Assembly: GCA_900763995.1 (NCBI GenBank)
Contig: CAAFMK010000111.1
Coordinates: 1-6,597 of the forward strand
Source: an uncultured Oscillospiraceae bacterium
GTDB taxonomy: Bacteria > Bacillota > Clostridia > Oscillospirales > Oscillospiraceae
Direction: 5' to 3'
DNA length: 6,597 nucleotides
The notes beneath the pieces are model-generated. The model was not told the origin of the DNA. It saw only the letters and a program-made list of their open reading frames with translations, and ran no database searches. The number at the start of each line of letters is the position of its first letter. Position 1 is the stretch's first letter. Below, one piece after another: positions 1-5,186 of the stretch. The translations under genes and the position numbers were made by a program.

Positions 1-78
1 AATTCCATTATAAATAATATTACAATTTTGTTATATTATAGCCCCCTGTCTGCCCGCCCTCCGCCCCCACATGGGCAG
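1..78. other. AT-rich intergenic patch followed by C-rich segment, no gene seen
   Basis: Positions 1-41 are almost pure A/T and 42-75 are C-rich. No open reading frame with a ribosome binding site is visible. The A/T block contains TATAAT-like words on both strands, but none has a matching -35 element at 16-18 bases. It may belong to the regulatory region of a gene left of the window. Confidence 0.4.
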
Positions 79-107
79 TTGCACTTCCCCCTGAAACAGT
101 GTATGAT
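79..107 (+). promoter_or_regulatory. Probable sigma-A promoter of mutY operon
   Basis: TTGCAC at 79-84 (-35, sharing TTG with TTGACA) and TATGAT at 102-107 (-10, 5 of 6 matches to TATAAT) are separated by exactly 17 bases. Transcription would start near 113-115, giving a leader of only about 25 nt before the GTG start at 139. A palindrome-like CCCACATGGG lies directly upstream at 66-75. Confidence 0.55.
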
Positions 108-138
108 AGGGTAACTTTAATTGAGAGGAGACCCCCCT

Positions 139-1185
139 GTGACCGAGCTGCAACTCTTACCCATCCCCCTTTTGATCTGGTACCGGGAGCACGCCAGAGT
201 ACTGCCCTGGCGCAGTGATCCCACCCCATATCATGTGTGGGTGTCTGAAATTATGCTGCAACAGACCCGTGTGGCCGCTGTTTTGGACTATTACCGCCGT
301 TTTCTGGATGCCTGCCCCAATGTGCCCCAGCTGGCATCCCTCCCACAGGATCAGCTGATGAAGCTGTGGCAGGGGCTGGGGTACTACAGCCGGGCCAGAA
401 ACCTCCAAAAGGCCGCCAATCAGATTATGGATGAATATGGTGGAATATTTCCAAATACTTATAAGGAGATCCGTGCTTTGTCCGGTGTGGGAGATTACAC
501 TGCCGGTGCCATCTCCTCCATTGCCTTCCACCTGCCTGTACCGGCGGTGGACGGAAATGTACTCCGGGTCACCGCCCGTATCTGTGGGGATTCCGGTGAC
601 ATCTCCACCCCAGCCATGAAAAAAAAGGTGACTGAGGCCCTGTCCCAGATCATCCCCGTGGATGCTCCGGGGGACTTCAATCAGGCCATGATGGAGCTGG
701 GGGCCACCATCTGTCTGCCCAATGGTGCCCCCTTGTGTGAGAAGTGCCCCGCCGCCCATTTCTGCCGGGCCTATCTGGAAGGGCGGACAGGGGAGCTGCC
801 AGTCAAGACCCCCAAAAAAGCCCGCCGGGTGGAGGAACGGGCCGTTTATCTGCTCTTTTATCAAAATGAAGTGGCCCTGTGTCAACGCCCTGCAAAAGGA
901 CTGCTGGCCGGACTGTGGGAGTACCCAAACTGTCTGCGGGATGGAGACAGTTTTTCCCCCCCATGGAATCTGGAGAGCCCCACCCTGCACAAGGCGGGCA
1001 CTGGAAAACACATCTTTACCCATATCGAGTGGCACATGACCGCCTTTGTGGGGGAACTGGACAGCCCTGAACTGCCTGAGGGCTGGGTGTGGGCCGACCG
1101 GGCCCAACTGCGGGATGTCTACGCCATTCCCAACGCCTTCCAGTCCTTTTCCCAGCTTGTGGCAGACCGTCTGGGCCGATTTTAA
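139..1185 (+). CDS. mutY: A/G-specific adenine DNA glycosylase MutY
   Basis: MutY excises adenine mispaired with 8-oxoguanine, starting base-excision repair that prevents G:C to T:A transversions. From the GTG at 139 the protein has 348 residues, typical of the family. The N-terminal HhH-GPD domain shows E37 in SEIMLQQT, the helix-hairpin-helix LSGVGDYTAG (114-123) with Y120, and catalytic D138 in VDGNV. These fall at the same numbers as E. coli E37 and D138. The [4Fe-4S] cysteines are C192, C200, C203 and C209 (C-x7-C-x2-C-x5-C). The C-terminal MutT-like domain that reads 8-oxoG has GLLAGLWEYP (254-263) and an F-T-H motif (293-295), where the classical motif is FSH. The start was chosen because AGGAG (126-130) sits 8 bases before this GTG; the in-frame TTG at 121 overlaps that site. 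It is followed after 12 bases by the radical SAM gene and is probably cotranscribed with it. Confidence 0.96.
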   Translation: MTELQLLPIPLLIWYREHARVLPWRSDPTPYHVWVSEIMLQQTRVAAVLDYYRRFLDACPNVPQLASLPQDQLMKLWQGLGYYSRARNLQKAANQIMDEYGGIFPNTYKEIRALSGVGDYTAGAISSIAFHLPVPAVDGNVLRVTARICGDSGDISTPAMKKKVTEALSQIIPVDAPGDFNQAMMELGATICLPNGAPLCEKCPAAHFCRAYLEGRTGELPVKTPKKARRVEERAVYLLFYQNEVALCQRPAKGLLAGLWEYPNCLRDGDSFSPPWNLESPTLHKAGTGKHIFTHIEWHMTAFVGELDSPELPEGWVWADRAQLRDVYAIPNAFQSFSQLVADRLGRF

Positions 1186-1197
1186 GGAGGATTCCCC

Positions 1198-2079
1198 ATG
1201 CAGTGTCAACTCTGCCCCCGCAACTGCAACGCCCTGCGCACCCAGGATCAGGGCACTGGCCTGTGCCAAATGCCAGAGGCCCCTCTGCTGGCCCGGGCGG
1301 CCCTCCACCACTGGGAGGAGCCGCCCATCTCGGGCACCAGAGGGTCTGGCACCATCTTTTTCTCCGGCTGTTCTCTTGGCTGTGTCTTTTGTCAAAATGA
1401 GAAGATCAGTCACCAGAATTTTGGCCAGCCGGCCTCCCTGGAGCGGCTGGGGGAGATCTGTGACCAGCTCATTACCCAGGGGGCACACAACATCAATTTT
1501 GTCAACCCCACCCACTACGCCCATGTGGTCAAGGCCCTGCTGGAACGCCACCCCATTTCCGTCCCGGTGGTGTGGAACTCCGGGGGGTATGACAAGGTGG
1601 ACACCCTGAGCACCCTGGAGGGACTGGTGGACATCTATCTGCCTGACTTGAAGTATTTGGATGGTGGCACCGCCGCAAGGTACTCCGGTGCCACAAACTA
1701 CCCGGAAATCGCCAAAGCCGCCATAAGGGAGATGGTGCGCCAGACCGGGCCCTGTCAGTTTGATGGCGCTGGTCTGCTCACCCGCGGGGTGGTCATCCGG
1801 CACCTGATCCTCCCCGGTCAGGTGGCACAGGCCAAGGCGGTGATGGACTGGGTGGCGGGAGAATTTCCACCAAACACCGTACTTTTCTCCCTGATGAGCC
1901 AATATACCCCCTGGGGGGAGCTGGCGGAGCGCTACCCCGAGATCAACCGCCGTCTGCGCAAAGGGGAGATGGAGAATTGCCAGCAGTATATGGAAAATCT
2001 TTCACTTCCCGGCTTTACCCAGGAGCGCACCAGCGCAAAAGAGGAGTACACCCCGCCCTTTGATTTGACCGGAGTATAA
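1198..2079 (+). CDS. Radical SAM protein, PflX/AmrS-like (PFL-activase-related), substrate unknown
   Basis: This 293-residue protein belongs to the radical SAM superfamily, near the uncharacterised PflX group (COG1313) and the related AmrS-type group. The core motif is C58-x3-C62-x2-C65 in FSGCSLGCVFCQN, which would bind the SAM-cleaving [4Fe-4S] cluster. Ahead of it is a second cysteine set, C3-x2-C6-x3-C10-x12-C23, ending in GTGLC; this is usual in these subfamilies and may bind another metal or cluster (inference). Downstream stretches typical of the family include VWNSGGY, DIYLPDLKY and HLILPGQ. Family members of this type are not reliably assigned a substrate, so a role as a glycyl-radical activase should not be assumed, and no glycyl radical enzyme lies in the window. 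AAGGAGG (1184-1190) overlaps the mutY stop and is 7 bases before the ATG, so coupling with mutY is likely. The gene ends at the hairpin at 2083. Confidence 0.88.
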   Translation: MQCQLCPRNCNALRTQDQGTGLCQMPEAPLLARAALHHWEEPPISGTRGSGTIFFSGCSLGCVFCQNEKISHQNFGQPASLERLGEICDQLITQGAHNINFVNPTHYAHVVKALLERHPISVPVVWNSGGYDKVDTLSTLEGLVDIYLPDLKYLDGGTAARYSGATNYPEIAKAAIREMVRQTGPCQFDGAGLLTRGVVIRHLILPGQVAQAKAVMDWVAGEFPPNTVLFSLMSQYTPWGELAERYPEINRRLRKGEMENCQQYMENLSLPGFTQERTSAKEEYTPPFDLTGV

Positions 2080-2082
2080 AAT

Positions 2083-2112
2083 AGGCCAGAGCTTTTTGAA
2101 ACGCTCTGGCCT
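2083..2112. terminator. Bidirectional rho-independent terminator between convergent operons
   Basis: A perfect 10-bp stem pairs 2083-2092 (AGGCCAGAGC) with 2103-2112 across a 10-nt loop. It lies 3 bases after the radical SAM stop and 7 bases after the rlmH stop. The minus strand continues into ATTTTAT. The plus strand continues into TTTGGCATTTATTT, a weaker U-tract. It therefore probably ends both transcripts. Confidence 0.8.
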
Positions 2113-2119
2113 TTGGCAT

Positions 2120-2602
2120 TTATTTGTGGTAGGATGACCCCTCGTTGATTTTAAACCCCCGATAGATCTGCTCCAGCACCATCACACGGGCCAGATGGTG
2201 GGGAAAGGTCATGGGGGACATGGACAGCTTCACCCAGGCCTCCTGCTTCAACGACTCGGCCAGCCCATAGGAGCCCCCAATGACAAAGGCCAGATGCTTG
2301 GCGGAGTTGTTCTGCCAGGTCTGGATCAGCTGGGCCACCTCCTCACTGGAGCGCAGCCTGCCCTCCACGCACATACATACAAGGCTGGTATTGGGGGGCA
2401 GCTTGGCCCGGATGGCCTGTCCCTCCTTCTCCAGTGCCAGATCGATCTGGGCCTGAGAGGGATTTTGGGGCAGCCGCTCCTCCGGCAGCTCCACCAGATT
2501 GAGCTTACAGTAGGGGGACAGCCGTTTGATATACTCCCCACAGGCATCCAGATAGAACTTCTCCTTCAGCTTGCCCACACAGATCAGATGTAAACTCAGC
2601 AT
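2120..2602 (-). CDS. rlmH: 23S rRNA (pseudouridine1915-N3)-methyltransferase RlmH
   Basis: RlmH is a SPOUT-fold (knotted) methyltransferase that uses SAM to methylate N3 of pseudouridine 1915 in helix 69 of 23S rRNA on assembled 70S ribosomes. The product from the ATG at 2602 has 160 residues; the family norm is about 155-160. Visible hallmarks are the SAM-binding FVIGGSYGL (106-114), LSMSPMTFPHHLARVMVLEQIYR (starting at 126) and the C-terminal YHK. An in-frame ATG at 2632 would add 10 residues inside the preceding gene and is less likely, since MLSLHLICVGK matches usual RlmH N-termini. The start codon lies inside the end of the walJ-like gene (ATGCTGA, 7-base overlap), and only a weak AAGG-type site precedes it, which suggests translational coupling. 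The residue before YHK is Ser where Pro or Glu-Pro is common; this is minor. Confidence 0.95.
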   Translation of the reverse strand: MLSLHLICVGKLKEKFYLDACGEYIKRLSPYCKLNLVELPEERLPQNPSQAQIDLALEKEGQAIRAKLPPNTSLVCMCVEGRLRSSEEVAQLIQTWQNNSAKHLAFVIGGSYGLAESLKQEAWVKLSMSPMTFPHHLARVMVLEQIYRGFKINEGSSYHK

Positions 2603-3435
2603 TGGGCCACCGCCTTCTGGGGGTACACCCATGTACCAGCCCCGCCTTTCAGGCAGTAGGAGGGGCCATTCTCACTGCGGGGTGCCACCGACAGCGTAAT
2701 ATCCCGGTTCCCATCACAGCCCATGGCCGCCAGCCGCCGACAGACCGCTGCTCTGGCGTGGGCGGGGGTATTATTTTCATGGGACAGGTGGGCCAGCACC
2801 ACTGTCCGGGTGCCTGATTTCACCGCTATGGCGGCCAGCTCCGCCCCCGCTTCATTGGATAGGTGCCCCTGATCCCCCAGCACCCGCTGTTTCAGGGCAT
2901 AGGGGTATGGGCCAGTGCGCACCCAGTCCTCATCGTGGTTGGTCTCACACACCAGCAGGTCACAGCCCAGCACGGCGTTCTTTACCTCGGGGGTGATGTA
3001 TCCCAGGTCGGTACACAGCACCATACGCCCCCCCTCCCCCTCAATGGAGTAGCCCACGCTTCCGGCGGCATCGTGGGGTGTGGGGAAGGATTTGATCCAC
3101 AGCCCCCCCACTGTAAAGCCAGTCCCCGCTGCCTGGGGCTGGAGCAGAGGGGCCAATGCGGGGGTTTTCTGCCCCATCTGGTCACAGGTTGGGCCGGTGG
3201 CCAAAATGGGGACATTGAGCTTCTTGGTCAACACCTGGAGCCCGCACACATGGTCGTGGTGCTCATGGGTCACCAGAATGGCACTCAGCGCCTGGGGTTC
3301 CACCCCCAATTCTCTCAGCCCGGTGGTGATTCTGCGGGCCGATATTCCCGCATCCAGCAAAATATGGGTCTGTCCACAGGACACCAGCGCCGCATTTCCG
3401 CTGGAGCCGCTGGCTAAAGTGGTAAATTTCAGCAC
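2596..3435 (-). CDS. walJ: MBL-fold metallohydrolase, WalJ/YycJ (VicX)-like
   Basis: This is a cytoplasmic metallo-beta-lactamase-fold hydrolase of the YycJ/WalJ family. Members are thought to act on nucleic acid, and the Bacillus anthracis relative has been linked to mutation avoidance. From the GTG at 3435 the protein has 279 residues. It opens with the family signature FTTLASGSSGNA (4-15). It carries the metal site H57-E-H59-H-D61-H62, then H121 in PTPHD, D143 in CTDLGY, ETNHD (164-168), GHLSN (190-194) and a closing H216 in LAHLSHENN. There is no signal peptide. GGAGGAG at 3442-3448 sits 6 bases before the GTG and decides the start; the frame stays open to an ATG at 3579, but that route runs through the murA terminator. 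In many Bacillota this gene lies in the walRK operon with rlmH close by. Here the rlmH link is kept, while walRK is not in the window. The walJ symbol rests on family resemblance. Confidence 0.88.
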   Translation of the reverse strand: MLKFTTLASGSSGNAALVSCGQTHILLDAGISARRITTGLRELGVEPQALSAILVTHEHHDHVCGLQVLTKKLNVPILATGPTCDQMGQKTPALAPLLQPQAAGTGFTVGGLWIKSFPTPHDAAGSVGYSIEGEGGRMVLCTDLGYITPEVKNAVLGCDLLVCETNHDEDWVRTGPYPYALKQRVLGDQGHLSNEAGAELAAIAVKSGTRTVVLAHLSHENNTPAHARAAVCRRLAAMGCDGNRDITLSVAPRSENGPSYCLKGGAGTWVYPQKAVAQC

Positions 3436-3455
3436 TTGATCTCCTCCGTATCTAT

Positions 3456-3492
3456 GGCGGCACCCCACAATATCATACGTGGCGGTACCACC
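3456..3492 (-). repeat. 13-bp imperfect inverted repeat with T-box-like core, upstream of walJ-like gene
   Basis: On the minus strand, 3492-3479 (GGTGGTACCGCCAC) can pair with 3468-3456 (GTGGGGTGCCGCC). This gives 13 pairs, two of them G-U wobbles, with one bulged G and a 10-nt loop. The upstream arm together with the two flanking G bases reads GGGTGGTACCGC, which matches the core of the T-box riboswitch consensus. The hairpin ends only 7 nt before the GGAGGAG ribosome site. It could be an RNA regulatory structure, a DNA operator over a -10 element, or chance in C/G-rich DNA. Confidence 0.5.
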
Positions 3493-3500
3493 CCAAAAAA
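3472..3500 (-). promoter_or_regulatory. Weak candidate promoter for walJ-like/rlmH operon
   Basis: TATGAT on the minus strand (3477-3472) is a good -10. Seventeen bases upstream lies only TTTTTT (3500-3495), a poor -35 that is also the U-tract of the murA terminator. A promoter is expected here because a terminator separates this gene from murA. Its exact position is uncertain, and the -10 falls in the loop of the inverted repeat. Confidence 0.3.
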
Positions 3501-3523
3501 TTTCGCCGCCCAAGGGCGGCGAA
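3495..3523 (-). terminator. Rho-independent terminator downstream of murA
   Basis: On the minus strand TTCGCCGCCC (3523-3514) pairs with GGGCGGCGAA (3511-3502). This makes a GC-rich stem with a tight loop, about 9 bp if the innermost pair opens. It is followed by A and six T residues (3500-3495). It lies about 110 nt after the murA stop and should end the murA transcript, unless structures further downstream change its folding. Confidence 0.78.
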
Positions 3524-3564
3524 GCAGACTGTCTAAAAGGTCTTTTCAACAGGCCACCGCACTC

Positions 3565-3589
3565 TTTCAACTTCATCACCGAGTTGAAA
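3565..3589 (-). repeat. Short AT-rich hairpin in murA 3' untranslated region
   Basis: TTTCAACT at 3565-3572 is the exact reverse complement of AGTTGAAA at 3582-3589, with a 9-nt loop. On the minus strand the hairpin is followed by C/G-rich sequence rather than T residues, so it is not a terminator by itself. Its function is unknown. Confidence 0.35.
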
Positions 3590-3632
3590 AAGTGTTATGA
3601 TCGTAGAAAAAAGACAGCTTTGATGGTTTCTA

Positions 3633-4928
3633 TCAGCCCACCTGGCCCTGACTTTCCTCGTCGGGGGTATAAACTGTCTGAATATCTGCACCCACTGAGG
3701 CCAGCTTTTCCACCAGGGTCTCATAGCCACGATCAATGTGATGGATGCCATCGATCTCTGTAATACCCTGCGCGGCCAGCCCGGCAATGACCATGGCCGC
3801 ACCCGCTCTGAGGTCACAGGCGTGAACGGGTGCCCCAGTCAGGGCCTCGACCCCCTCAATGACTGCCACCTTGCCATCCACCTGGATCCGGGCACCCATG
3901 CGCCGGAACTCATCCACATAGCGGTAGCGGCTGTCCCAGACACCCTCTGTGAGAACGCTGGTACCCTGGGCCAGACAGAGCACTGCGGCGATCTGGGGCT
4001 GCATATCGGTGGGAAAGCCAGGGTATGGCATGGTTTTCACATTGACCCGCTTCAAGGGGCCATTGCGGCGAACCAGAACGGCATCGTCCTGCTCCTCCAC
4101 CTCAACCCCCATCTCCAGCAGCTTGGCTGTGATACAGTCCAGATGCTTGGGGATCACATTTTTGATGAGCACCTCTCCCCCAGCTGCGGAGACGGCGGCC
4201 ATATAGGTACCCGCCTCGATCTGGTCGGGGATAATGGAGTAGGTGCCACCCTGGAGATTTTCCACCCCACGGATCTTGATCACATCGGTACCTGCCCCCA
4301 TGATGTTGGCACCCATGGAGTTCAGGAAGTTGGCCAGATCCACAATGTGGGGCTCCTTGGCGGCATTTTCAATAATGGTCATCTGGTCGGCCAGTACACC
4401 GGCCAGCATAATATTCATGGTAGCGCCCACTGAGACCATGTCCAGATAGATCTGACCACCGGACAAACGCCCTCCATCGGGTACTCTGGCATAGATCAGG
4501 CCGTTGCGCACATCCACCTCGGCCCCCATGGCCACAAAGCCCTTGATGTGCTGGTCAACAGGCCGTCCGCCCAGATCACAGCCACCGGGAAGGGGTACCT
4601 CTGCCCAGCCAAATCGGCCAAGGAGGGCACCCACCAGATAGTAGCTGGCGCGAATCTTCCGGGCCAGCTCATAGGGGACTTGACGGTTTCGCACTCTGGA
4701 GCAGTCCACATCCACTGTGGTGCGGTCTACCACACGCACATCTGCCCCCAGTTCACGCAGAATCTGTAAAATTAAAGTCACATCGCTGATCTGCGGTATA
4801 TTTTCAATACGGCATACCCCATCCACCAACAGGGCGGCCGGAATAATAGCCACCGCTGCATTTTTTGCTCCACTGATCTGGATGGTTCCGTGCAGGGGCT
4901 TTCCCCCATGGATTTGATATTTGGTCAA
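3633..4928 (-). CDS. murA: UDP-N-acetylglucosamine 1-carboxyvinyltransferase MurA (MurZ/MurAB-like)
   Basis: MurA transfers enolpyruvate from PEP to UDP-GlcNAc, the first committed step of peptidoglycan synthesis, in the cytoplasm. From the TTG at 4928 the product has 431 residues, within the family range. Key residues are K22 and N23 in SGAKNA, catalytic-loop C117 in PGGCDLGGRPVD with R122, D308 in PTDMQ, R374 in DLRAG and R400 in DRGYE. These correspond to E. coli K22, N23, C115, R120, D305, R371 and R397. Having Cys rather than Asp at 117 predicts fosfomycin sensitivity at the target level. RASYYLVGALLGRF (from 93) resembles the second Bacillota copy (MurZ/MurAB) more than MurAA, so another murA may exist elsewhere in the genome (inference). 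The TTG was chosen because MTKYQIHGGKPL fits the usual N-terminus and AGAGGG lies 8 bases upstream. A GTG three codons earlier abuts that site, and a TTG at 5009 gives an unneeded extension. Confidence 0.95.
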   Translation of the reverse strand: MTKYQIHGGKPLHGTIQISGAKNAAVAIIPAALLVDGVCRIENIPQISDVTLILQILRELGADVRVVDRTTVDVDCSRVRNRQVPYELARKIRASYYLVGALLGRFGWAEVPLPGGCDLGGRPVDQHIKGFVAMGAEVDVRNGLIYARVPDGGRLSGGQIYLDMVSVGATMNIMLAGVLADQMTIIENAAKEPHIVDLANFLNSMGANIMGAGTDVIKIRGVENLQGGTYSIIPDQIEAGTYMAAVSAAGGEVLIKNVIPKHLDCITAKLLEMGVEVEEQDDAVLVRRNGPLKRVNVKTMPYPGFPTDMQPQIAAVLCLAQGTSVLTEGVWDSRYRYVDEFRRMGARIQVDGKVAVIEGVEALTGAPVHACDLRAGAAMVIAGLAAQGITEIDGIHHIDRGYETLVEKLASVGADIQTVYTPDEESQGQVG

Positions 4929-5010
4929 ATAATGCACCCTCTTCGATTGACAACTTAAGGCTCTATCAGCATATACAGCACAAAGGCCATATGTAAATTC
5001 AAATTTCAAT

Positions 5011-5030
5011 CCCGCCCCATGTGGGCAGGG
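5011..5030 (-). promoter_or_regulatory. Hairpin at the 5' end of the murA leader
   Basis: CCCGCCC (5011-5017) can pair with GGGC-A-GGG (5023-5030), giving 7 pairs with one bulged A and a CATGT loop. It lies within about 25 nt of the predicted transcription start. A 12-bp AT palindrome (AAATT-CA-AATTT, 4995-5006) follows on the ribosome-site side. It might stabilise the mRNA or act as an operator. No known riboswitch is recognised. Confidence 0.4.
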
Positions 5031-5042
5031 TAAATCTGATAC

Positions 5043-5071
5043 ATTATAGCACTATTATGTCCACCTGGCAA
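5043..5071 (-). promoter_or_regulatory. Strong sigma-A promoter of murA
   Basis: On the minus strand TTGCCA (5071-5066; 5 of 6 matches to TTGACA) is followed after exactly 17 bases by a perfect TATAAT (5048-5043). Transcription would start near 5036, leaving a leader of about 107 nt before the TTG at 4928. This is the best promoter in the window. Confidence 0.85.
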
Positions 5072-5186
5072 CAAATTTTACATGGGAATTATGTTTTTTA
5101 GGGTCTCATCCGCCGGTTGCTCCCCCGTTTATTTTAGTATTTTTTTCTATATCTTGATCGCCATCATTTCACATGGGCCTATCTTT
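5072..5186. other. hemW-murA spacer, no gene and no clear terminator
   Basis: This 115-base spacer separates the hemW stop from the murA promoter. I find no GC-rich stem followed by T residues on the minus strand, so hemW transcription may run on into murA. An open frame on the plus strand starting at 5082 has a hydrophobic beginning but no ribosome site, and it runs into antisense hemW. Confidence 0.4.

Noticed and set aside
157..1902. A 581-codon open frame on the minus strand across mutY and the radical SAM gene
   Set aside because: It lies wholly antisense to two well-supported genes, has no recognisable domain, and is a typical shadow of C-rich coding strands lacking stops.
3436..3579. 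A 48-codon N-terminal extension of the walJ-like protein starting at an ATG at 3579
   Set aside because: It would translate through the murA terminator and the inverted repeat, lacks a ribosome site and has no family similarity. The GTG at 3435 has an ideal site and gives the standard N-terminus.
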